NCBI GenBank assembly: GCA_964058805.1 | Contig: CAXKVV010002149.1 | Location: forward strand, 1 to 64,000 | Source of the DNA: Schoenoplectus triqueter | Lineage: Eukaryota > Streptophyta > Magnoliopsida > Poales > Cyperaceae | DNA length: 64,000 nucleotides | Direction: 5' to 3' | Shown here: positions 24,984 through 37,200 of the stretch, in pieces | Layout: the number at the start of each line of letters is the position of its first letter | Position numbering within the stretch: position 1 is the first letter of the stretch | Notes under the pieces: generated by a model | What the model saw: only the letters and a program-made list of their open reading frames with translations | The model's database searches: none | What the model was told of the DNA's origin: nothing | Made by a program: the position numbers and the translations under genes

Positions 24984-25090
24984 TAATAATAATATTATTA
25001 ATATAATAATAAATTATAATCATAAATATAATATAATAATATAATAATACTAAATCATAATCATAATCATAATATAATAATATAATATAA
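23936..25090. repeat. ATA/ATC low-complexity satellite with about 370-bp higher-order repeat
   Basis: Over a kilobase consists almost only of AATAAT, ATAATC and ATCATA words, with G nearly absent from the + strand. A segment at about 24050-24390 is repeated almost intact at about 24420-24755 (the order of rare words such as AATATAAACATAA, ATTACAATCA, CATGATA and ATCAACATATAA is kept). The - strand frame of Ile/Tyr here is an artefact. Confidence 0.9.
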
Positions 25091-27659
25091 TATAATCAAA
25101 CAATAATCGCTATTCCGACGAGAGCTAATCCGGTATTCCACCTATAAGTTGGTATACCGGATTAGCACTATTCCACACTCTTTTACTTAGGCTAAAGTTC
25201 GTTTGGCAAATTAATTCGTTGAAATAACTATTCTATTCCAACTTTTTGCTATTCCATTGGATGTCAAACATTTGCTTTATTCTATTCGAGGGAATACATA
25301 ATAACGAATTGGACGCCAGACCATTTTCATTTTTAATATTTTTATCCTTTTTCGAGGTCTCAAAACATGCTCTCCAGACTCCAGCGTTAACCCCTCTAAC
25401 TTTTGGGGTTAAGATTTGCTCGACCCGGATTTGTCAAAATCTTGGTCGAATCTTTCTCAATGATTTATGCATGGCAAGCTGTGTTGTGATTAGTGTAATG
25501 GATTAATTTGAAAGGCAACCGGGTAAAATAAGAATAAGGACATCTAGCGAACCCGCTCCATGTTCTGGTCCTTCTGGACCGGTTGAAAGTTGAAACTGCG
25601 TTATTACTTACTAGTTGAAGGAGCATCAAGAATATAGCATCACATTTTATTATAGAAGGGCAATAAAAGCCAAACTTATAAGAAATTTACCATTTTTCAA
25701 AAACTCATTAAGTAAAAAGTTTCAACTATCTTGAATATGACATCCGTATCAAATGATTCATAAGATTTTTCAAGATAAGTTATTGAAATACAAAACTAAA
25801 ATTTTCTGTTTTTGCTAAACGATTATACATAATACTTTTGGTTAAACATTATCTAACAAATATTGTTTGTTAAAACTCTTTCTTGGCTGGAGCTTAAGGA
25901 AATAATTGGAAGTAATGCATTGCAAATACAATTAAAAATTGAAATGCATCTAAAGTTATGATTAAAATTTGATAATGATAATTAATAGTTTCTACAAGAA
26001 TTATAGTACAAGGAACCATACAAAAAGATTCAACTGTTCAAATTTTATATTTAAAATATAAGATAAATCAATTAGAAAATAACCCATGACTAAAAATAAT
26101 TTTGTTTTATTTTTAAATTTCTTACCGGACCGATATATATCGAAATTATCAAAACAATTACTGTCAATTGATCATTCCCTTAAATAAATCATTGGCTCAT
26201 ATTTGCTTGACAATCATCACCTCTGTTCATAAAAATATATTTCATATATGAATATTTTTTTAGCAATTTCACAAACCTTTTTAAATGCTTGATGAATAGT
26301 AACATTGGGGTTGGGGTTGGAGGTTTGGGTGGGGTTGAGGGGGAGGCATGAGCCCTCTCTGACCCTACTCTGACCCCATCCTATTTGGCTATCTCCGTCT
26401 CAGATCAAGATGCGAGATCAAGGTGGTTTACTTCTCCCATCTTTATCAACCCACAAACTTTTTAACTAGGAAAAGTTTTCACCTAGAAGTTATAAATTGT
26501 TACACGCCTTCGAAAAGTAATACTTGACTTGAGTACATGACTGCAATGTCATCGTAAGCTTGCAAGATACCACAAAAGAACAAATTCAGAAAAATCAATG
26601 GTTAGTTTGAAATTTGAATCGATTTTATCTCGAGACGCAGAGTCGATCTCTTTGATCCTTTGTCTTAAGGAATCATGTGGGTCTCACTTCCTTTAGTTAA
26701 TTTTTTTCTTTGAAGAATAACTGGACGAATCCACCGTGTGGATCTCCCTACTTTTCTAACAGCCACGCATATAACAATTTAAAATGCTTCGGTTAATTTC
26801 TTTCACGTTCCACACAAAACTTGCTAATTACTTTAGTTAAAATTATATATTTTTAGTTGAAATTGTTAAAGATAGTTGGATTCGATTATCCAAATTCCAG
26901 CACTTGCAGGGTGCGAACCGAGAACATACTAGTGATACAATGGTCATAATATATTTAATACAGAGAGTCCTGTTTTGTTAGGTACCAGATTTAACACTCC
27001 TCCAATCTCGACTAATTCCAATAATTTGCGGAGACATTCATATATATATATATATATATATTTAATATTCCCGTGCTAATTATACAGAGTATCAAATTTA
27101 CAATCACCCAATAAAAATGTTAGAAAGGGATATTTAATTTTTATAAAAACATTCTCATTCCATTAACAAATCGATTGTCAAATCTCATTTGACAATTGTC
27201 ATTTGATTTTCAGGGATGCAGATACTAGACAAAATTAAACAATTGTCTAAATTTGCCAAGCCACGTTAGCGCGGGAGTAGAAAATTAATTACGAAAGTGT
27301 CATTTTGACAATTTCATTCTATTCAGGGATGTCACTCTTAAAATGAATTGTTAATTTGATGACGTGACATAAAAATTTACCGACGGGAAATGCTCTAATC
27401 TATAATCAATTAGCCAAATCGTGGGCACCTTCACTTCCAAAGATTCCAAATCAGAAAAGGTGAGGCATGCATGAGACTTTTTACTATGTAGTTGGCCAGT
27501 AATTTCCAGGTAAGTAGCTACACAGCAATCAAGTCAGTACCTAGAGATACTTACTTTTCTATGCTATTTATATTCAGTCTCAAACCTTACTCTGTACCAA
27601 ATATACATTAGCCTGTTGTCGAGTAATTGAAAGATCAAAATAATTTCATTAATTTCACA
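25091..27659. other. Intergenic DNA upstream of the HMA gene
   Basis: Around 23815 and 25197 the phrase GTTTGGCAAAT(C/T)AA borders the satellite on both sides in direct orientation, suggesting MITE-like flanks. No gene is visible. A G-rich run sits at 26307-26346, an (AT)n run at about 27041-27061. The last 200 bases would hold the HMA promoter, with an RY-like GCATGCATGA near 27463. Confidence 0.35.
26307..26346 (+). other. G-rich tract, possible G-quadruplex
   Basis: GGGG-TT-GGGG, then a 10-base loop, GGG-T-GGGG-TTGA-GGGGG. One loop exceeds the usual 7-base limit, so a quadruplex would need a long loop. A C-rich stretch follows within 40 bases, allowing a competing hairpin. Confidence 0.4.
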
Positions 27660-28519
27660 ATGGTAAGGCGCTTAAATGGAACTAGCTACGTGATATTTAG
27701 TTTCTTCTTATAACATGAAGTTTGTTGTCCAGGTGCATGCTGGTGTTGTATGTATTTAATTTAATTTTCATTTTTTACTTTTTAATATGCAGTCGTTCTG
27801 TGATGATGATTCTGATATTCTGCTACTGAAATTTGAGAACCGCTGCCAATGCAAAGGCTGTCCAGCGCAAATACGCCGCGCTATTGTGTCTTTTGATGGT
27901 CTCCCTCTCTCTTTCTAATTAACCTATGCTTGTGTTTCAGTTGACAAATTAACACGTACTATCTGTGCTTTAATACTTGATTTTATACTAGATTACAAGT
28001 ACTGTAGAGGCAATTCTGACAGTACAAACTTTGCTTCTTTATGATTAGGTGTTAGAGAAACAAGAAGTATAGACTATGACAAGGGAACCGCTGAATTGAT
28101 CGTCAATGTGGAGATCATGAAGAACCCACAAAAACTCTGTGATTGGATTATGAAGGAGGCCAGGAAGCGTGCTTATGTTGATAACACATGCCACACAACT
28201 TCTTTCAAGGTAGCATCTCTCTTCCTATTTTTTTTTTAAAGCAAATATGGTGATTACAAAATTTACAAATAGTCAATCATTGTGATATATATATTCTGTA
28301 CAATATATATTTGTGGGCCTTGTATTACTGCTATGTGCAGCAGATCAGACTATTTAACGAATGTTTAATTTTTGCAAAAGACAATGAAAGAGTACTGAAG
28401 AAATAACAAAGCTTTTCCCTCGTTAATTTCAGCATGAAGATGGCGAAGAAAGGAAAAAAGAAAAAATAATTTATAGGGAACACACAGAGCGGGAGTTTCG
28501 CACTACTAAATACTACTAG
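27660..28519 (+). CDS. Small HMA-domain (heavy-metal-associated) protein, 4 exons
   Basis: Coding exons: 27660-27662 (ATG only), 27793-27898, 28049-28209 and 28433-28519, giving 118 residues. All introns are GT-AG and every junction keeps frame. Exon 2 reads DILLLKFENRCQCKGCPAQI and exon 3 GVRETRSIDYDKGTAELIVN. This is the beta-alpha-beta start of an HMA fold, with a CKGC metal-site motif at residues 21-24. The C-terminus is Lys/Glu/Arg-rich (HEDGEERKKEK) and lacks a CaaX box, so it is HPP-like rather than HIPP. Family members bind metals or act as small chaperone-like or effector-target proteins; which applies is unknown. An in-frame ATG at 27787 just before exon 2 is an alternative start (MQSFCDDD). 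A start exon of only ATG is plausible for this family. Confidence 0.72.
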
Positions 28520-28619
28520 CAGATGAAGCATAAGGTTGCCATGCTTGTGTCTATATATGAGCAGAAGTTTCGCATTACTAAATACTACTAGCAGATGAAG
28601 CATAAGGTTGCCATGCATA
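28491..28619 (+). repeat. Tandem duplication of the HMA gene 3' end
   Basis: About 70 bases, from GAGTTTCGCACTACTAAATA through the stop codon to GTTGCCATGC, are repeated immediately downstream (28491-28556 and 28562-28619) with few changes. The copy reproduces the last coding codons and the stop. A piece (GCTTGTGTCTATATATGAG) recurs at 28774-28792. Confidence 0.85.
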
Positions 28620-28824
28620 AGTTTTTCAAGTGTGTTTTATTGTTCAGTGATTAAGTATTGTATTTGAAGTGTGATATTGTACATTGTATTTTCTACTTCA
28701 GATAATATAAGTTTTTCCCATATAATTAAATGACACGGCATAAGCTGTCAAACCTTTACAAAAAGATTCTACATGCTTGTGTCTATATATGAGGGGACTG
28801 TGGGACACAACCCTTTTATCCCAG

Positions 28825-28829
28825 AAAGT
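28825..28829. other. Target site duplication (left), AAAGT
   Basis: This 5-base repeat directly precedes the TGTTAAACC start of the 5' LTR. The same five bases follow the 3' LTR at 38372-38376. Confidence 0.9.
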
Positions 28830-31800
28830 TGTTAAACCATGAAAATTTTGTTAAATAATAATAATAATTAAAGTAGTACCCACAAATCTTAATTTCAATT
28901 AAGAAATAATACAACGCAGTGATTAACAAGATGATGATTTGAATTAATTATTTTCAGGCTTATAAGAAATAAAACAGATAAAAGTGTATTTATTTACGAT
29001 TTTATCTAAGGAACAAATAAATAAACGCTTAAAATAATTTAAATCAAAGAATTTAATTCATTAAATAAATATGATCGAAATTATAAATAACAGGTTATGA
29101 ATTTAACCTATTTTGATTTAACAAAGAAATAAATGGTTTACAATAACAAATATTCAAATTTGACTAAATTTAATAATCAGAAATGAATAAAAATCTAATT
29201 TGCCACACCAAAAGCCATAAAATCTCGGCCACAGAAAATCTCATCCTTCCCATCACCCCCCATTAATTACTCTTCCCACTCTCTCTCTCCCATTAATTAC
29301 TCAACTCTCCCTCTCTCCCGTTTTCCCACTTTTTTTTTCTGTTTCCTTTTCTTTTTCTCCCGCTGGCACCGATCCCCTCCCCTCTTTCTTTTTCCTTTTT
29401 CCCCCCTTCCGATCCTCTGCCCTCTCCATCCCCTCTACTACGTATACTCTCTCATTCGGTTCCTTCTCACCCTTGCCCTCATCTCCGCTTTTGCTCTCTC
29501 TTGCTCACACCAGATACTCGACCGGCTCTCAACCGAACGGTCAAGCCGAGCTTTTCCCCCGAACTTACCCTTTGGTCGCAATTGACACCAGGCGACGAGA
29601 TCCTCTTCGGTGCCGCTGGCCCTAGCCCTGGCCTTCACCCTGGGGCTGTGCCATGGCTGCCACTGACCACCTCGGTCGCTGCCACCCCTCTTGCTCCTAA
29701 ACCGAGCACAAAGCCCTTACTGCCTTGAGCATGGGCCGAGCCACCTCTCTATTTCGCCAACTCCTTGCTGCCTTGATCTAACCGGGTAATGTCCTTCCTT
29801 GTATCTCGGGTCGTGTGAGCTCTTTTGTGTGCCGAGCTGAGACTCGTGCTTGCTTGGTTGTTATTTTCTGTCATTGTGTTTTGAATCGGCAGCCGGCGGA
29901 GCCGTGCTGCCTCTGTTGTTTGCCTTCTGCGTGATTCATTGTGTGCCTTGGTACACTGGTACTAGTTGGTACCAGTGACGCGAGGTGTGTCCTTGTCGAT
30001 CTGTGTAATCGGCTCCGTTTTTTATTGAACTTGTGCTGGTAAACCTTTCCTGTTGCGGCTGTGTGAGTTTCTGTTGCTTGTTTGGCTCTTGTGCCTTGTT
30101 TGGTTTCTGGTGGCTGGTCTATTACCTGTTGGGTTTCTGTACTGTTACTGGCACTGGTTGTTGGGTTGATTTTGTCACTTGGCTGCCTTACTATCTTGGA
30201 TTGTTGCTATGTGGGTTCTGTGTGTTTTCTAGATTTCTGGTATACAACTGATACTACACTTGACCCCCCCTATGAATGCTTGTCTGATTTTGAATTTGAT
30301 TGCTGCTATGAATTGGACCCTGTGTGTATGCTTGACCCTTACTTGTCCTGTTGTTGGTTTCCTAACTCTTACTGGTGGTTATTGATTGTATCTGGGTTGG
30401 CTAGTGTGTGGATGCACTACTGTTGCTTGTTGAATTTCCTTGCGAGTTGGGTGCTGGGTTATGTGGGCGATGGATAAAATGAAATTTAAGATTTAATTGG
30501 AATTAGGAAATTTGGCTGATAACTAAGAACGTTGGATCTAGATTATTAGATAGAGATGGGATTTAGGACCATTTATAGAATAAAATAACAAGATGTAATC
30601 GTATTCCATTGGGCCGATAAATGAAAATTAATTAATTTAAAGATTTAATTAGATTGGTGAAACTAAATCAAGGCCCAATAGTTAAAAGTCCTAAGATAAA
30701 AAAAATGGGGATTATTTAAAACTATGACTAATTAATTGGAAGCCGCCCCGAAAGGTTTGGCGATATCCATGGATAATAACATAAACTTTAATATACGGGA
30801 AATGATTATATTCCCATAGGCCCGTGGGACCCACCGGTCTGTATATGCACTGCGCATCTTTGCCTGTCGGGTTATCCACCGACCCCGTCAGTTGGCGGGT
30901 TCGGCTGTGTCAGAGTGTTTAATTTTTGATCAATATTATATTATTATTATTCTTAATATAATTAAGAATGTTAATCCAAATTTGAGCGATCATGATACCA
31001 TGTCTTTCAGTATTTAGTGTGGGCGGTCATATTCAAGATTGGAATCTACTCCGAGTTATTATATTATTTTATTTATCCGGCTTATTTAGGATCCTAGTAT
31101 TGTCCGAAGGGCTTTCTCCTTTGGCCCTTAGTTGGTACAGAGAAAGTCGGGATGAGGTCCTCTGGCCCTAGTGGGTACAGTGTAGGCTCCCATTTGTATA
31201 TATTTCGTCTTGATATTTTACGAGATGCGGTCCTCTGACCCTTGGTTGGTACAGTGTAGGCTCCCATTTGTTTTCGATTTGTCAATTCACGGGTAGTTAT
31301 ATCCTTTGGCGATATGGCAACTGAAAGCATAATTTTTAAACCCCCTTTACTCATATTATTATTATTATTTTGTGAGGTGGATCATCAGTTTCAGAATACC
31401 GAGTACGTGCTTTTAGCGGTCACTCTCCTAGGGCGTTATCGCTCCGGGAGGCCGAATTTTCCCAGGGTATTCAGGGCATTGGCGCCCTCTTACTCGAAAA
31501 TCCTAAGTTTGTAAGTTGGGCCCGAATACGTGTCTGCTTAGGTAAGTCACAAGTCCAGGGCCGATCACGTGCCCGCTTGTGGATGGACTGATGATCTGTA
31601 ACTGAGATTATATTTTTACGGGTGTTTTAATTCTCGTACCTTATATATATTTATTATATATTATATCAGTATTTCCACAAATTTTTTATTTCGGGTTATT
31701 TGTCATTTCATGTCATCCATATAGGTGTTTTTTTCTCAAACGTGCATAAAACATTATTATTATTTATACATATTTAATATAGTGTATTTAAAATACAGTA

Positions 31801-32289
31801 TCGGTATTTGGGTCCAGTCTAGGAAAGAAGATCAAATCTTAAGGCTGGATCTAAATCCATACTGAGTAATTTTTAAAATTACTCACGTTTCCACGGTGGT
31901 TGTGGGATCCAGGTATCTCAGGTTCAGGATTTTCTTGGAGCGAGTGCTAGGGACAGTCCTGCGCGATGACAGAGATGCTTCACTGCATGTGCATGTGAGC
32001 CGGGTAGTGGATTAGGATCTATCGGGTTTCGAGTTTTATTTTTTTCTTTTGGGTTTTTCTTTGAGAGATTTTGCTGCCCATTCCAATGGAGCTAGCCCCG
32101 CCGATGTAGGCGTTGTATTCTCTTTGTTCATTCTGGACTGTATGGTCATGTATATTATATTATTATTATTTTATTTATTCTGTGATTTTCTTATTTTATT
32201 CATTTAGCCTTTCGTACGCACGTCTCGTCGTGCGTACGTGGCGGGATTTAGCACCCTTAATCCGTCCTTATTATTTCTGGGGTGTGACA
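28830..32289 (+). repeat. 5' LTR, 3460 bp
   Basis: Runs from TGTTAAACC to GTGTGACA (TG...CA). It contains a pyrimidine-rich block (29220-29520), a TGGTACCA-type hairpin (29954-29977), a Cys/Trp/Tyr-rich spurious frame (30082-30477), a minisatellite (31099-31265) and the family block TTTGGGTCCAGTCTAGG (31808). The spurious frame recurs in the 3' LTR only because the LTRs are copies. Confidence 0.93.
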
Positions 32290-32297
32290 TCCTTCGG

Positions 32298-32309
32298 TGG
32301 TATCAGAGC
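32298..32309 (+). other. Primer binding site, tRNA-iMet
   Basis: TGGTATCAGAGC lies 8 bases after the 5' LTR. It is the standard complement of the plant initiator tRNA-Met 3' end. Confidence 0.92.
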
Positions 32310-34205
32310 ATGGATTTTATAATCCGATTCTATATAAACCATGCTAAGGTAACATCTAACAAAATCCCAAGAATATGAATTAATAAACAAAATAATAATA
32401 TGCACATGACATAGGTATGTGAGAGGTAGGTCTGAGAGTATTGGGGCAAGTGTTGCACGTTAGCACGTGCGTGACTTCGCTGTCCCGTGGGATCCCACTA
32501 CGCGAACGTGAGAAGATTTAAATCTAATATAGCTTAACAAGGCAGAAACTGAAAATTAAATTGCATTTAGTTCTCCCGAATTTTTGTCTTTCCATCTTGA
32601 CCTGACCGTTCGATAAGATAATAAATTTTAAAACCCTCATGCCGTAAAACAACTACAAAATATATATTTGTAATTTGAAGTAGTAAGTCAATAAATAAAT
32701 ATATATAAAAATTTGAAATAAAATGTAATAATAATAATAAATGAGTATAGTTTCCGTTTAAGTTAATCCTCGTATGCTAAAACCCTTATATTTTTGTTAT
32801 TCATGTTATTCGTTCTTAACTTAAATTGAGTAGATCCTTAGGCATCGGTTAATGGCGTAATGGAAATTCATTCACTTAAATTTTATATAATTAAGCTTAG
32901 CTTCTTCGGTTTATGAAACTTTTATGTGCTCACGCAGAATTGTCTAGTCGATTCAATCCAGGTGACTTAATATCAACTTAGTAGGATTCTAGAACACATA
33001 AATAAATTCTCTTCTCTAATCCAGATAACTGTTATCATCTCATCAACCATAGATTCCACTATCACGCCCGATTTTGTCTAATCGTTCGATTAGGTCTAAT
33101 TTATTCTAACCCTGATTTGAAGTCTTTTACCTAAGTTAACATTCAATTGCACATGATTCTGAAGAATTTGTATCTACAAGATATTCGACTTCTTATCTTT
33201 GTGGTTCCTTGATATTCAATGTATGTCAGACCGTCCGTTTTATCTTTAGTGATACATATAACTGTCAAGGATCCAAACCAAATTATATTTTAATTAAATT
33301 CTCTTTGACCAAAATTGCTTCCGCGTGTCTATCTTGATTATTCATTCCGTTGATCCAAGTGTGATTATGTTTATTCGTTTGAGCTATATTCTTTTGATAT
33401 ATGCTTCACCTAGATCGTTGATCAACTCTATTTCTGATGTGAGTGTCGTACTGATCAAGCTGACTCGTATTTGACCAAATTGATCTTCTCCGAGTTCATT
33501 GATTCCTAAACAAATATTAAATTTAAGGCGTGCACACTACCCTATTAATTGTCCCGCAACAATTATACTAATTAATATTTCACATTGACTTATGTGCCAC
33601 AAAATATTAAATAAATGATAGGTACATATATATAATTAACATTTAAATCAAAATAATTAGAAATCAAAACTAATGCCTGCAATGATATTGAGACATTATA
33701 ATCTCAATAAAACTTAATTATAATAATGCATTAATAATTAACGTAATTGTAACGTAAAGGACTTATTAATATTTTCCAAGGTTTTAAAAAACGGTTTAAC
33801 GGATTTAACTGTAAGGCAATAATTTCGAGTTAAAACGGTTTAAACGGAGTTATTTAACGGCTTTTAACGGTTTTAACGGTTTAAACGAAGTTTTTTACTT
33901 AACATTAAATTTTTTGATGAAGTTAAAACGGAGTTTAAACGGTTAAAATGAAGTTTTTTAAAAGCTTGATATTTTCTTAAATTTAAATTTACTTATCTAA
34001 ATTGAAAGAAAAAAAAGTAATTAAAATAATAATAATAAAATATTATTATATAATAAAATAAAAGGATGCACAAGAAATTTATGAAACCTTAATGTAAGCG
34101 TCAAAAGATTTAATCCCATATATATTCAAGATTTATTTAATTATAATAAAGTGAATATAATAATAACTTGTCAATCCAAGTGGTTCGTTTCGAGGACGAA
34201 ACGAT
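32310..34205 (+). other. Non-coding interior of the LTR element
   Basis: No frame longer than about 60 codons and no gag, protease, RT or integrase motif. A cluster of AACGGTTTTAACGG / TTAAACGGAG words lies at 33785-33945. It could be a nested repeat, and it resembles the CGTTATAACG clusters elsewhere in composition. Confidence 0.7.
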
Positions 34206-34211
34206 TCTTTT

Positions 34212-34228
34212 AGGGGGGGGGGGTGAAA
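34212..34228 (+). other. Polypurine tract
   Basis: A run of G and A (about eleven G then TGAAA) directly before the 3' LTR start at 34229, preceded by the TTCGAGGACGAA motif. Confidence 0.88.
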
Positions 34229-37200
34229 TGTTAAACCATGAAAATTTTGTTAAATAATAATAATAATTAAAGTAGTACCCACAAATCTTAATTTCAATTA
34301 AGAAATAATACAACGCAGTGATTAACAAGATGATGATTTGAATTAATTATTTTCAGGCTTATAAGAAATAAATACAGATAAAAGTGTATTTATTTACGAT
34401 TTTATCTAAGGAACAAATAAATAAACGCTTAAAATAATTTAAATCAAAGAATTTAATTCATTAAATAAATATGATCGAAATTATTAATAACAGGTTATGG
34501 ATTTAACCTATTTTGATTTAACAAAGAAATGAATGGTTTACAATAACAAATATTCAAATTTGACTAAATTTAATAATCAGAAATGAATAAAAATCTAATT
34601 TGCCACACCAAAAGCCACAAAACCTCGGCCACAGAAAATCTCATCCTTTCCCTCACCCCCCATTAATTACTCTTCCCACTCTCTCTCTCCCATTAATTAC
34701 TCAACTCTCTCTCTCCCGTTTTCCCACTTTCTTTTTTTTCTGTTTCCTTTTCTTTTTCCCCCGCTGGCACCGATCCCCTCCCCTCTTTCTTTTTCCTTTT
34801 TCCCCCCTTCCAATCCTCTGCCCTCTCCATCCCCTCTACTACTCTCTCATTCGGTTCCTTCTCGCCTTTGCCCTCATCTCCGCTTTTGCTCTCTCTTGCT
34901 CACACCAGATACTCGACCGGCTCTCAACCGAACGGTCAAGCCGAGCTTTTCCCCTAAACCTACCCTTTGGTCTCAATCGACACCAGGCGACGAGATCCTC
35001 TTCGGTGCCGCTGGCCCTAGCCCTGGCCTTCACCTTGGGGCTGTGCCATGGCTGCCACTGACCACCTCGGTCGCTGCCTCCCCTCTTGCTCTTAAACCGA
35101 ACACAAAACCATTACTGCCTTGAGCATGGGCCGAGCCACCTCTCTATTTCGCCAACTCCTTGCTGCCTTGATCTAACCGGGTAATGTCCTTCCTTGTATC
35201 TAGGGTCGTGTGGGCCCTTTTGGGTGCCGAGCTGAGACTCATGCTTGCTTGGTTGTTATTTTCTGTCATTGTGTTTTGAATCGGCAGCCGGCGGAGCCGT
35301 GCTGCCTCTGTTGTTTGCCTTCTGCGTGATTCATTGTGTGCCTTGGTACACAGGTACCAGTTGGTATCAGTGACGCGAGGTGTGGCCTTGTCGATCTGTG
35401 TAATCGGGTCCATTTCTTGTTGAACTTGTGGTGGTAAACCTTTCCTGTTGCGGCTGTGTGAGTTTCTGTTGCTTGTTTGGCTCTTGTGCCGTGTTTGGTT
35501 TCTGGTGGCTGGTCTATTATCTGTTGGGTTTCTGTACTGTTACTGGCACTGGTTGTTGGGTTGATTTTGTCACTTGGCTGCCTTACTATCTTGGACTGTT
35601 GCTATGTGGGTTCTGTGTGTTTTTTAGATTTCTGGTATACAACTGATACTACACTTGACCCCCCCTATGAATACTTGTCTGATTTTGAATTTGATTGCTG
35701 CTATGAATTGGACCCTGTGTGTATGCTTGACCCTTACTTGTCCTGTTGTTGGTTTCCTAACTCTTACTGGTGGTTATTGATTGTATCTGGGTTGGCTAGT
35801 GTGTGGATGCACTACTGTTGCTTGTTGAATTTCCTTGCGAGTTGGGTGCTGGGTTATGTGGGCGATGGATAAAATGAAATTTAAGATTTAATTGGAATTA
35901 AGAAATTTGGCTGATAACTAAGAACGTTGGATCTGGATTATTAGATAGAGATGGGAAATAAGACCATTTATAGAATAAAATAACAAGATGTAATCGTATT
36001 CCATTGGGCCGATAAATGAAAATTAATTAATTTAAAGATTTAATTAGATTGGTGAAACTAAATCAAGGCCTAATAGTTAAAAGTCCTAACATAAAAAAAA
36101 ATGGGGATTATTTAAAACTATGACTAATTAATTGGAAGTCGACCCGAAAGGTTTGGCGATATCCATGGATAATAACATAAACTTTAATATACGGAAAATG
36201 ATTATATTCCCATAGGCCCGTGGGACCCACCGGTCTGTATATGCACTGCGCATCTTTGCCTGTCGGGTTATCCACCGACCCCGTCAGTTGGCGGGTTCGG
36301 CTGTGTCAGAGTGTTTAATTTTTGATCAATATTATATTATTATTATTCTTAATATAATTAAGAATGTTAATCCAAATTTGAGCGATCATGATACCATGTC
36401 TTTCAGTATTTAGTGTGGGCGGCCATATTCAAGATTGAAATCTACTCCGAGTCATTTCATGTCATCCATATAGGTGTTTTTTCTCAAATGTGCATAAAAC
36501 ATTATTATTATTTATACATATTTAATATAGTATATTTAAAATATAGTATCGGTATTTGGGTCCAGTCTAGGAAAGAAGATCAAATCTTAAGGCTGGATCT
36601 AAATCCGTACTGAGTAATTTTTAAAATTACTCATGTTTCCACGGTGGTTGTGGGATCCAGGTATCTCAGGTTCAGGATTTTCTTTGGAGCGAGTGCTAGG
36701 GACAGTCCTGCAAAAAGCTTGATGTAGATTTTGCTAAGCCAATAAATACCCTAGTCAAGTAGTAGTTGGGGTGTCGAACCACAAGGACAAGGATAAATTA
36801 CCGGTTCTAACAAGTTTTACTAATCTAGACAATCAAAAGTGAGCTTTGTATTAAACTAAAAGTAAATAAATCTAACAATAATGATTGGAAAGTTTATCAA
36901 ATAGAGGATTCTAGGGGCTTTCGGCTTCACTCTCACTCGTTTGGTCAATTCACTTAATTTGATCTTTTAATATGTTCTAGTGTTTGTCGGGGATTCAATC
37001 TCAGATTTTAGTACCAAATTTACACTCTTTCGTGGCTTGATACCGTACCTAAACAATTCAGGTTTCACGATTAAGTACTTCACCTTACAAGTCTAAGCCC
37101 ATTAAGATCAGTGAGTCACTTTGGCATAACCTAGATTTTATACTTCGCCTTTCGGTACCTCACACAATTTCTAAGGTTTCCTCGGTTTTCCCTTAGGTAA

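Noticed and set aside
24730..25023. Ile/Tyr-only frame on -
   Set aside because: Artefact of ATA/ATC satellite.
30033..30477. 131-codon frame rich in Cys/Trp/Tyr, repeated at 35428-35872
   Set aside because: It lies inside the paired LTRs, so conservation is by descent from one copy. Copy 1 does not preserve it, and composition is that of TG-rich LTR DNA.
34600..35123. 153-codon Pro/Leu/Phe-rich frame and companions in the 3' LTR
   Set aside because: Same CT-rich LTR block as in the other copies; no protein features beyond composition.
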